From contig CABVAO010000002.1 in NCBI GenBank assembly GCA_902496335.1, positions 1 to 64,000 of the forward strand: a stretch of DNA of 64,000 nucleotides, written 5' to 3'. Made by a program: the position numbers and the translations under genes. This document shows, piece by piece, positions 52,657 through 60,944 of the stretch. Numbering within the stretch: the stretch's first letter is position 1; every line of letters begins with the position of its first letter. The notes beneath the pieces were generated by a model, which had not been told where the DNA came from, searched no databases, and was given only the letters and a program-made list of their open reading frames with translations. Source of the DNA: an uncultured Collinsella sp. Lineage in GTDB: Bacteria > Actinomycetota > Coriobacteriia > Coriobacteriales > Coriobacteriaceae.

Positions 52657-52734
52657 GATGATTTTTCTGGGACGGGGATTAAAAAATCATTAGGTACGGA
52701 ATGATTTTTTAATCCCCGTCCCAGAAAAATCATC
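52657..52734. repeat. Perfect 35-bp inverted repeat, GGGACGGGG family
   Basis: Arms of 35 nt, with TGGGACGGGG and ATTAAAAAATCATT inside, are exactly complementary around an 8-nt loop (AGGTACGG). It is the longest perfect stem in the window and lies between addA and dnaE. Confidence 0.95.
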
Positions 52735-52751
52735 GGGTAGATGAGGGCAAG

Positions 52752-52779
52752 GGTAGCTAAAATAGCCCCGTCCAAAATT
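52752..52779. repeat. Half unit GGTAGCTAAAATAGCCCCGTCC
   Basis: Matches the right arm of the REPIN-like element at 56781-56821 and degenerates after CCGTCC; it stands alone upstream of dnaE. Confidence 0.75.
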
Positions 52780-52874
52780 GACTGCCCATGTTGGTTTGGC
52801 TAGGTTCGGGTGCCGTCCGCGCCGTGCGGTAAAATCGTTCAGTCAGAACACGAACCCGCATCGGAGCTCATCAC

Positions 52875-55800
52875 ATGGCATTCGTCCATCTGCACAATCA
52901 CACTGTTTTCTCCATGCTCGACGGCGCAACCCGTATCCAGGATATGGTCAATCGTGCCGTTGAACTTGGCATGCCCGCCGTGGCCATTACCGACCACGGC
53001 TACATGTATGGCGTGCCCGACCTGGCGCTGGCCTGCGACGCCGTCAATCACAACACGCCCGAGTACAAAACCTGGAGCCACGACAAGGCCTTCTTGGAAA
53101 AGGACCGCCGCGACGAGCTGGTGGAGCCCGACCCCGAGGAAAACCCGCGCGAGCATGCCCAGTATGTGAAGGACATGGCCATGTGGGACGAGAAGGGCAA
53201 TATCGACGAGCTCAAGCCGCCTCTGGTCATCAAGCCCATCTTTGGCTGCGAGGTCTACTTTACGCCGGACGAGACCCTTGCCCGCGACCACAAGCCCGAG
53301 CTCTACCACATGATCCTTCTGGCCAAAGACCAGGAAGGCTACGTCAACCTGATGCAGACGGTTTCCGAGGCCGCCGTGCAGGGCTTTTACTACAAGCCGC
53401 GCGTGACGCTCGACAACCTACGCCGCCACGCCAAGGGCATGATCTGCACGAGCGCCTGCATCGCGGGCATCATCCCCAAATACATCGACCGCGGTGACAT
53501 GGAGGGCGCCATCAAGTGGGCCGAGACCTTCCGCGATACCTTCGACCCCGGCGACTTCTACATCGAGATCCAGGAACATGGCATCACCACCGACAACGGC
53601 CTGACCGACGAGCAGATGGACCGCACGCTCATCGATATCGCCAAGCAGGTGGGCGTCAAGGTCATCGCCACCAACGACTTCCACTACCTGCGCCGCGAGG
53701 ATGCGCCCGTGCAGGACGTCATCATGTGTATTGGCATGAACGCCAAGGTCGATGACCCCAACCGCATGCGCATGACCGGCTCGGAGTTTTACATGAAGAC
53801 CGAGGAGGAGATGCGGGCGATGTTCCCGTATTGCCCCGAGGCCTGCGACAACACGCTCGAGATCGCCGACAAGTGCTACGTTGAGCTGGACTGGGACTCT
53901 ATCATCCTGCCGCGCTTTCCGTTGCTCGATCCCGGTGAGACGCACGAGAGCCAGTTCCGCCGTGAGTGCGAGAAGGGCCTGCGCCAGCACTATGGCGACG
54001 ACTGGGCCACACGCGAGATCGGTGGCGTCAACATCAAAGAGCGCTTTGAGTACGAATACAAGGTCATCTGTGACAAGGGCTTTGCCGCCTACTTCCTCAT
54101 CGTTGCCGAGTACGTGCAATGGGCCAAGGACAACGGCATCGGCGTCGGCCCCGGCCGTGGTTCTGCCGCCGGCGCTATCGTCGCCTACGCCATGAACATC
54201 ACCGCGTTCGACCCGCTCGAGAACGGCCTGATGTTCGAGAGGTTCCTGTCCCCGCAGCGTACCGAGATGCCCGATATCGATATGGACTTCGACGATGAGC
54301 GGCGCCTCGAGGTCGTGGAGCACGTTCGCCAGCTCTACGGTCCCGAGAAGGTCACCCACGTCATCACCTACTCGACCATCAAGGCCAAGCAGGCCATCAA
54401 CGACGCCGCGCGCGTCCTGGACTACCCGGTCTACATGGGCCAGCGTCTGTCCAAGATGGTCTCGAGCGACCCCAAGGTCAAGCTCAAGCAGGTACTCGAA
54501 AAACAACCCGGCAAAGAGGATCTGTTTAACCCCGACTTTGCCGAGGCCTATAAAAAGGACGACGACGCCCGCCGCATCATCGACACGGCGCTCTCGATCG
54601 AGGGCCTTACCCGTGGCGAGGGCGTGCACGCGTGCGCCGTTCTGATTTGCCGCGACCCCGTCAACGAGCACGTGCCCACCAAGCTCGATACCAAGGGCGG
54701 CGTCGAGATTACCCAGTACGAGGGCCATACCGTTGCCGACATGGGCCTGCTCAAGATGGACTTCCTGGGCCTGCGTACGCTGACGGTTATCTCCAAGGCC
54801 AAGGCCAACATCAAAAAGAACTTCGGCATCGACATCAAAGAGGAAGAGATTCCCTTTGACGACCCCGAGATCTTTAAGCTCATGGGCTCCGGCCACACCG
54901 CCGGCGTCTTCCAGGTCGAGTCCGCCGGCATGACGGCCACGATCAAGAACATGAAGCCCACCGAGTACAAGCACGTCGTGGCATTGATTGCCCTGTACCG
55001 CCCGGGCCCTCTGGGCGCCGGCATGGTTTCGTCCTATATCAACCGTATGAACGGCAAAGAGCCGGCCGTCTCCTATGACGACCGTCTGGACGACATCCTG
55101 GGCGAAACCTACGGCACCATGGTCTACCAGGAGCAGGTTATGCTCATCTCCGTCGAGATGTGCGGCTTCTCCAAGGGCGAATCGGACTCGCGTATCCGTA
55201 AGCCCGTGGCTAAGAAAAAGATCAAGCTGCTCACCTCGACGGTGCTCCACTGGGAGGATGGCTCGGACGAGACCACCTACGACCACTGGATGAACGGCGC
55301 TATCAAGAACAACTACACGCGCGAGGTCGCCCAGAAGATTTGGGACGATGTTCTCGAGTTCGCATCTTACGCCTTTAACAAGTCGCACTCCGCCGGCTAC
55401 GCCATCCTGGTTATGCAGACGGCATGGCTTAAGGCGCACTATCCGCACGAGTACATGGCGGCCGTTCTGACGTCCTACACGGGCAAGACCGACAAGATCG
55501 TTCACTACGTCTCGGCGTGCCGTCACGACGGCATCCCCGTGCTGTCGCCAGATGTTAACGAGTCCGGTACCGAGTTCACGGCTACCAAGGAAGGCGTGCG
55601 CTTTGGTTTGGCCGGCATTCGCGGCGTGGGCACCGGCGTGGCGCAGGCGATTATCGCCGAGCGCGAGGCGGGCGGTCCGTTTAAGACGCTGCACGACTTT
55701 GTCGAGCGCGTGGACTCGAGCCAGGCCAACCGCCGTGTGATCGAATCGCTCATCAAGGCAGGCGCCTTCGACTCCACGGGGTATCCGCGTCGCCAGATGA

Positions 55801-56678
55801 TGCACTTTGTGGATAAGAACAACCCTGAGAACATCATCGATGCCGCGGTGAAGCGCCAGAAGGATCGTGCGAGCGGCCAGACGTCGTTCTTCGACATGTT
55901 TGGTGATGTTGAGGGCTCGGGCTTTGAGGTGAGCGTGCCCGATCCGGATGGCCAGGAGTGGGACCGCCACCTTAAGTTGAGCCAGGAGAAGGAGGTTCTG
56001 GGCATCTATGTCTCGGACCACCCGCTGCGCCCGTTTGAGTATGCACTAGCCAAGGCACGCGACTTCTCGTTCTCGCAGATCGATACCGGCTACGAGGTGC
56101 AAAACCCCACGGGCGGTACCATCAACCAGGAGATTCCCGAGGGCAAGGCGCTGTGGTGGGCCGGCATGGTCTCGAGCGTGTCCAAGCGCGTGACCAAAAA
56201 CGGCGACCCCATGGGTATTGTGCAGCTCGAGGACATGGAAGGCGAGGCCACGGTCGTGGTGTTCCCCAAGACCTACAAAGAGGCCGAGGGATACCTGTAC
56301 GGCGAGGTCGATCCCGAGACCGGTGCGCAGCTGTCTGATGCGTTTGTTCGCATTAAGGGCAAGCTCGAGCGTTCGGACCGCGGCGACCAGATCATCGCGC
56401 AGGAGATCGTGCCGCTTGAGCTTAACGAGGAGAACAACAAGCCCAAGGTGTTTGAGGTCATGGTGCCCAACAGCCGCTTTAGCCAGGGCAATATGGCGCG
56501 TCTTGCCACGGTGCTTACCGCAAACCCGGGCGGCGACCGCGTGGAGATCTTTATCGAGCAGGTGGACGGGCGCGTACTGCGTGCCGAGGTGCCGGCCAAG
56601 GTCAACGCACGCTCGATTCCGCTGCTGGCAGAGGCAAAGGCGATTGTGGGTAACCAAGGCAGAGTGACGGTAATTTAA
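52875..56678 (+). CDS. dnaE: DNA polymerase III alpha subunit
   Basis: The 1267-residue replicative polymerase. The PHP domain comes first (HLHNHTVFSMLDG, AITDHGYMYG). The polymerase palm has PDIDMDFDD (catalytic Asp pair) and GPGRGSAAGA. The fingers region includes YNKSHSAGYA (read as AFNKSHSAGYAILVMQTAWLKAHYP). A helix-hairpin-helix, an OB fold (GMVSSVSKRVTKNGDPMGIVQLED) and a C-terminal extension follow. The protein is ~90 residues longer than usual because of an extra acidic segment in the PHP domain (~residues 65-120). GGAG lies 8 nt upstream of ATG 52875, and TAAAAT at 52830 may be the -10. Confidence 0.97.
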   Translation: MAFVHLHNHTVFSMLDGATRIQDMVNRAVELGMPAVAITDHGYMYGVPDLALACDAVNHNTPEYKTWSHDKAFLEKDRRDELVEPDPEENPREHAQYVKDMAMWDEKGNIDELKPPLVIKPIFGCEVYFTPDETLARDHKPELYHMILLAKDQEGYVNLMQTVSEAAVQGFYYKPRVTLDNLRRHAKGMICTSACIAGIIPKYIDRGDMEGAIKWAETFRDTFDPGDFYIEIQEHGITTDNGLTDEQMDRTLIDIAKQVGVKVIATNDFHYLRREDAPVQDVIMCIGMNAKVDDPNRMRMTGSEFYMKTEEEMRAMFPYCPEACDNTLEIADKCYVELDWDSIILPRFPLLDPGETHESQFRRECEKGLRQHYGDDWATREIGGVNIKERFEYEYKVICDKGFAAYFLIVAEYVQWAKDNGIGVGPGRGSAAGAIVAYAMNITAFDPLENGLMFERFLSPQRTEMPDIDMDFDDERRLEVVEHVRQLYGPEKVTHVITYSTIKAKQAINDAARVLDYPVYMGQRLSKMVSSDPKVKLKQVLEKQPGKEDLFNPDFAEAYKKDDDARRIIDTALSIEGLTRGEGVHACAVLICRDPVNEHVPTKLDTKGGVEITQYEGHTVADMGLLKMDFLGLRTLTVISKAKANIKKNFGIDIKEEEIPFDDPEIFKLMGSGHTAGVFQVESAGMTATIKNMKPTEYKHVVALIALYRPGPLGAGMVSSYINRMNGKEPAVSYDDRLDDILGETYGTMVYQEQVMLISVEMCGFSKGESDSRIRKPVAKKKIKLLTSTVLHWEDGSDETTYDHWMNGAIKNNYTREVAQKIWDDVLEFASYAFNKSHSAGYAILVMQTAWLKAHYPHEYMAAVLTSYTGKTDKIVHYVSACRHDGIPVLSPDVNESGTEFTATKEGVRFGLAGIRGVGTGVAQAIIAEREAGGPFKTLHDFVERVDSSQANRRVIESLIKAGAFDSTGYPRRQMMHFVDKNNPENIIDAAVKRQKDRASGQTSFFDMFGDVEGSGFEVSVPDPDGQEWDRHLKLSQEKEVLGIYVSDHPLRPFEYALAKARDFSFSQIDTGYEVQNPTGGTINQEIPEGKALWWAGMVSSVSKRVTKNGDPMGIVQLEDMEGEATVVVFPKTYKEAEGYLYGEVDPETGAQLSDAFVRIKGKLERSDRGDQIIAQEIVPLELNEENNKPKVFEVMVPNSRFSQGNMARLATVLTANPGGDRVEIFIEQVDGRVLRAEVPAKVNARSIPLLAEAKAIVGNQGRVTVI

Positions 56679-56690
56679 GGACGGCGTTGG

Positions 56691-56821
56691 CGGGGTAGCT
56701 AATTTGGGACGGGGCTATTTTAGCTACCCTTTGACTGACGGCGAATGAGTCGGGGTCGGAATGCATCTCAACCGACATATGGGGGTAGCTAAAATAGCCC
56801 CGTCCCAAATTAGCTACCCCG
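56691..56821. repeat. REPIN-like pair of nested palindromes
   Basis: Left arm 56691-56729 and right arm 56783-56821 are exact reverse complements (39 nt). Each arm is itself a hairpin: GGGTAGCTAA and TTAGCTACCC flank GGGACGGGGC/GCCCCGTCCC. The ~53-nt middle is unrelated. It lies between dnaE and the SNF2 gene, the right end touching the latter's ribosome site. Confidence 0.93.
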
Positions 56822-56840
56822 GGTGAGATTGGAGGAAGTG

Positions 56841-59800
56841 ATGGCGCAGGGGACGTTTGTGCAGGCGCTTCGTAAGGAGGCGGCGCTTAGCAGCACCTTT
56901 ATGAAGGGGCGCTCGCTCATGCTCAACGGTGCCGTGCTGTCGTTTGAGGACTCCGGCTCGCGCTTCTCCAAAAACGTGAACATCGAGGGCACGGTGCGTG
57001 GCTCGCGCGGCGACCTGTACAAGACGCACGTGGCGCTCGATATGGACGAGCACGAGGTTATTGACTACGACTGCGATTGCCCCGCTGCCTTCCGCTATTC
57101 CGGCATGTGCAAGCACGCCATCGCCACGGCGTTGGCGTATCTGGATGCCAGTGGCGCCGAGCCTGTCGAGGGCCTGCGTACGCCGGTCCGCACGTTTACG
57201 GCACCGCCCGCACAATCCAAACAGTCCGCACGCCCCGCGCCTAGCGCATCTTCGGTCAACCCCAACTTTCCCTTCCCTGCGCCCGTCCCCACGAGCCCGA
57301 GCCTTGTGGCGGCGCTTTCCGATCTTTCGGACGCGCGCATGGACGAGCTCGCGGCCATGCGTCGCAAGCTCGCCGGCACCATTGACCCCGATGCGCCCAA
57401 AGCGGTGCTGGAGCCCTCGCTGGTGCCGTACTACAATCCGCTGTTTGCCGATCGCTTTAACTGGGCGCTCGAGTTTCGCATTCGCTGCGGTTCGGTGTCC
57501 TACGTGGTTAAGGATATCGACGGCATGGCCGATGCCTATGTGCGTGGTGGTACGTTCTCCTATGGCAAGAAGCTTACGTTTGCCCATGTACCCGAGGCTT
57601 TCGATGACGTGTCGACAAAGCTGCTCGACTTTGTCGCAATGACGGTCGCCTACCTGAGCGACATCACGAGTTCGCGCTCGGCATCGTATGACTTTGCTCG
57701 CAGCGGCTTTGTTGCCGAGCGTCAGTTGCCGGTATCCGAGTATTCCATCGTGTCCGTGCTGGACCTGCTGCGCGGCAGGACCATGTCCTTTGAGCCTGCT
57801 TGGTCGCGGGGGACGACGACGCATCGCTCCTACGAGGTGGCGGTCGAGCCGTCGCCGCAGGGGGAGGGCGAAGTCCCGGCTAAGCGCCCGCCGCTCCTTG
57901 CCGCCAAGATTGCACCGGCGGCGGGAGGCAGCTACGACTTGCGCCTGCCGGCCGATACGTACTGCTTTGTCGCAGGTGACGCAGCCTATCTGGTCGATAC
58001 GCGCCGCGCGCGCCGTACCGACGCGGCGTTTGCCCAACATGCGGCGCCGTTCCTATCGCACTTGTTGCCCTGCCGCACGCCGGTCCATATCGCTGCCGAC
58101 CAGGTGGGTGAGTTCTGCCGCATGGCGCTGCCCATCTTGCGCGACTACACCGACCTGACCGCTCCCGCCGTACTTGACGCCGTGGCGCCCGAGCCGAGTT
58201 TTGCCATGGCGATTGGCGTCGACGATGGTCTTGTGACCTGCAAGATTACGGTGGCCTACGGCGATTGGTCGGCAGATCTCTTTAGTCTTGGTGCTCCGGG
58301 CAGTCCTTTCGAAGAGCAACGCCCCGGCGTTCCGCCCCGCGATACGGTGGCGGAGTTTCGCGTTATGGACACGGCTGCCCTGTATTTCGACTTTTACGAG
58401 GGCGGCCTGGCATTTGAGGAGCGCGATGACGAGAGCCTGTTCCACTTGTTGACCGAGGGCCTGTCTGCTCTGTCCGAGCTGGGCGAGGTCATGCTCAGCG
58501 ACCGCCTGCGCCAGATCTCGGTGCGCCCTGCGCCTAAGCTCTCGGTGCGCGCCACCGTCAAGAGCAACTTGCTCGACGTCGAGCTGGGTGCGAGCGGGCT
58601 TTCGGCGGCCGACCTTGCCATCTATCTCGATTCGTATAAGCGCCACCAGACGTTCGCGCGCCTTACGTCCGGCGACATCGTTCGCCTGGACGAGGGAGCG
58701 CGCGCCGCGTTTGGACTTGCCGAGGACCTGGGCGTCGATGCCGTCGACCTGCTCGACGGCATGTCGCTTCCCGCGTCGAGCACCCTGTTTGTCGATAGCA
58801 TGCTCGCGCGCACGCCAGCGCTTGAGGCCGATCGCGACGCTGCGTTCCTCCGTACCGTCGAGCGCCTGGACACGCTCGGCAAGATGGACTTTACGGTGCC
58901 CGCCTCGCTCAAGGCCACACTGCGTGGCTACCAGGTCGACGGCTACCAGTGGCTCGGCTCGCTTGAGCACCTGGGCCTAGGCGGCATCTTGGCCGACGAT
59001 ATGGGCCTGGGCAAAACGCTGCAGATGATCGCGCACATTCTGGCGCGCGTGGAGGCGGGGGATACCAAGCCCACGCTCGTGGTATGCCCCGCGTCGCTCG
59101 TGTACAACTGGGCTGCCGAGCTGGAGCGCTTTGCCCCCTCGCTCGATGTGTGCGCCATCGTGGGCGCCAAGGCCCAGCGTCGCGTGCAAATCGCCGGCGT
59201 GGCCGAGCATAACGTGGTCGTGACGTCGTATGACCTTATGCGGCGCGATATCGACGAGTACGTCGAGCAGGACTTTGCCCGCGTGGTACTCGATGAGGCC
59301 CAGTACATTAAAAACCCGCTCACCCAGGTGGCGCGTGCCACCAAGCGCCTGCCGGCCGGCGTGCGCTTTGCCCTGACGGGCACGCCCATCGAAAACCGCC
59401 TATCCGAGCTCTGGAGCATCTTCGACTTTTTGATGCCGGGCCTACTTGGCACGCGCGAGTCGTTTGCCAAGCGCTTCGAAAGCCCGGTCGAGCATGCCGA
59501 GGGCGACAGTGCCGCCCGCCTGCAAGCGCTCGTGTCGCCGTTTGTGCTGCGCCGTGTCAAGGAAGACGTGGTGGCCGACCTGCCCGAGAAGATCGAGGAT
59601 ACGGTCATGGCGCAGCTTACCGGCGAGCAGCGCAAGCTCTACCTGGCCAACCAGGACCGCATCGCCCAACAGGTGCAGCACCGCGAGTCATCCGAGTTTA
59701 AGAAAGACAAGCTCAAGGTGCTCGCCGAGCTCACCAAGCTGCGCCAGATCTGCTGCGACCCGCGTCTGCACTACGAGGATTACAAGGCGGGGAGCGCCAA

Positions 59801-60314
59801 ACTCGATACGTGCATGGAGCTCGTGCACGGCGCACTCGACGGCGGGCATCGCATCCTGTTGTTCAGCCAGTTTACGGGTATGCTCGATATCATCGGTAAG
59901 CGCTTGGCCAAGGAGGACATCGACTTCTTTAAGCTCACGGGCGCTTCGTCTAAGGAGAGCCGCGCCAAGATGGTCGCGCAGTTCCAGGAGGGCGAGGTTC
60001 CGGTCTTTTTGATTTCGCTCAAGGCGGGCGGCGTGGGCCTTAACCTGACGGCTGCCGACGTGGTCATCCACTACGACCCGTGGTGGAACGTGGCGGCGCA
60101 GGACCAAGCAACTGACCGTGCACACCGTATTGGCCAGCAACATACCGTGACCGTGTACAAGCTCATCGCCAAGGACACGATCGAGGAACGCATTATGCGG
60201 ATGCAGGAGTCTAAGCGCGACCTGGTCAACAGCGTACTCGGCGGCGACGGCATCTCGTCGGCACTGTTCACGCGCGAGGATGTTCTGGCGCTGCTCGGCG
60301 GCGACGGGCGTTAA
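56841..60314 (+). CDS. SWIM zinc finger and SNF2-type ATPase
   Basis: A 1157-residue Swi2/Snf2 DNA translocase. The N-terminus has a SWIM zinc finger (DCDCPAAFRYSGMCKHAIA, C-x-C-xn-C-x-H, ~75-100). A long SNF2-associated region (~200-690) follows, then the ATPase lobes: ADDMGLGKTLQ (Walker A), TSYDLMRRD, LDEAQYIKN (DEAQ box), LTGTPIENRLSELWS, LLFSQFTGMLDIIG, SLKAGGVGLNLTAADVVIHYDPWWN and QATDRAHRIGQ. It probably remodels protein-DNA complexes or RNA polymerase, as HepA/RapA-like proteins do. ATG 56841 lies 5 nt after GGAGG; the GTG at 56823 is less likely. Confidence 0.94.
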   Translation: MAQGTFVQALRKEAALSSTFMKGRSLMLNGAVLSFEDSGSRFSKNVNIEGTVRGSRGDLYKTHVALDMDEHEVIDYDCDCPAAFRYSGMCKHAIATALAYLDASGAEPVEGLRTPVRTFTAPPAQSKQSARPAPSASSVNPNFPFPAPVPTSPSLVAALSDLSDARMDELAAMRRKLAGTIDPDAPKAVLEPSLVPYYNPLFADRFNWALEFRIRCGSVSYVVKDIDGMADAYVRGGTFSYGKKLTFAHVPEAFDDVSTKLLDFVAMTVAYLSDITSSRSASYDFARSGFVAERQLPVSEYSIVSVLDLLRGRTMSFEPAWSRGTTTHRSYEVAVEPSPQGEGEVPAKRPPLLAAKIAPAAGGSYDLRLPADTYCFVAGDAAYLVDTRRARRTDAAFAQHAAPFLSHLLPCRTPVHIAADQVGEFCRMALPILRDYTDLTAPAVLDAVAPEPSFAMAIGVDDGLVTCKITVAYGDWSADLFSLGAPGSPFEEQRPGVPPRDTVAEFRVMDTAALYFDFYEGGLAFEERDDESLFHLLTEGLSALSELGEVMLSDRLRQISVRPAPKLSVRATVKSNLLDVELGASGLSAADLAIYLDSYKRHQTFARLTSGDIVRLDEGARAAFGLAEDLGVDAVDLLDGMSLPASSTLFVDSMLARTPALEADRDAAFLRTVERLDTLGKMDFTVPASLKATLRGYQVDGYQWLGSLEHLGLGGILADDMGLGKTLQMIAHILARVEAGDTKPTLVVCPASLVYNWAAELERFAPSLDVCAIVGAKAQRRVQIAGVAEHNVVVTSYDLMRRDIDEYVEQDFARVVLDEAQYIKNPLTQVARATKRLPAGVRFALTGTPIENRLSELWSIFDFLMPGLLGTRESFAKRFESPVEHAEGDSAARLQALVSPFVLRRVKEDVVADLPEKIEDTVMAQLTGEQRKLYLANQDRIAQQVQHRESSEFKKDKLKVLAELTKLRQICCDPRLHYEDYKAGSAKLDTCMELVHGALDGGHRILLFSQFTGMLDIIGKRLAKEDIDFFKLTGASSKESRAKMVAQFQEGEVPVFLISLKAGGVGLNLTAADVVIHYDPWWNVAAQDQATDRAHRIGQQHTVTVYKLIAKDTIEERIMRMQESKRDLVNSVLGGDGISSALFTREDVLALLGGDGR

Positions 60315-60464
60315 CCCGCTCGGGTGAGGCCGCCAGGGCGGATAGCCCGCGCTGTCCCATCGTCCCCGCTCGTTATGTGTTCATTTGCAATGCCGTGGAT
60401 GGTTTGTCTGCCTTTGGGCATAAGAACCATCAAGAACATTGGCACATCAGCAAAGGAGAACATC

Positions 60465-60827
60465 ATGGCGAAATTCTTTAAGGACCCCGACGGCAAGCTC
60501 ATCGCTGCCCTTGGCGACGACGTTGCGACCCCTGCCGGTTGCACGGAGCTGACCGCAAACACTGAGGACGCGGCGCATGAGAAGCACGTGCCTGTTGTCG
60601 AGACCGAGCGCGACGGTCACGTGATTCGCGCCCGAGTTGGCTCGGTCGAGCACCCCAGCCTGCCCGAGCACTACATTGAGTGGATCGCCCTTGAGGCCGA
60701 GGGCCGCTTAGAGGTCCATTACCTTGAGCCCGGCATGAAACCCGCGACGTTTTTCGCGGGCGGCTCCAAGACCGGTACCGTCTATGCCTACTGCAACCTG
60801 CACGGGCTGTGGTCCGCGACATTCTAG
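60465..60827 (+). CDS. Superoxide reductase (desulfoferrodoxin/neelaredoxin type)
   Basis: A 120-residue non-heme iron protein that reduces superoxide to peroxide. The iron-site residues Glu39-Lys40-His41, His63, His69, Cys110 and His113 are in place (HEKHVPVVE, EHPSLPEHY, YCNLHGLW). The N-terminal desulforedoxin-like domain is only vestigial: a single Cys26 is left and the CxxC/CC iron site is missing, as in class III or degenerate enzymes. Electrons could come from the rubredoxin encoded at 2326. AAAGGAGA precedes the ATG. Confidence 0.93.
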   Translation: MAKFFKDPDGKLIAALGDDVATPAGCTELTANTEDAAHEKHVPVVETERDGHVIRARVGSVEHPSLPEHYIEWIALEAEGRLEVHYLEPGMKPATFFAGGSKTGTVYAYCNLHGLWSATF

Positions 60828-60872
60828 GAGCGCGCCCCCGCTCGGGGTATCATAGCTAGCATATGCACATGC

Positions 60873-60905
60873 AAGCGCCGGCTGCATTATGCGGCCGGCG
60901 CTTTT
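60873..60905 (+). terminator. Intrinsic terminator after superoxide reductase
   Basis: AAGCGCCGGC...GCCGGCGCTTTT hairpin with inner TGCA/TGCG. Confidence 0.9.
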
Positions 60906-60944
60906 ACTACGATTTCGATGGTTTACGACGGAAAGGGCTGGGCC

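Noticed and set aside
53418..56021. 867-codon minus-strand frame opposite dnaE
   Set aside because: Shadow frame; dnaE is complete and conserved on the plus strand.
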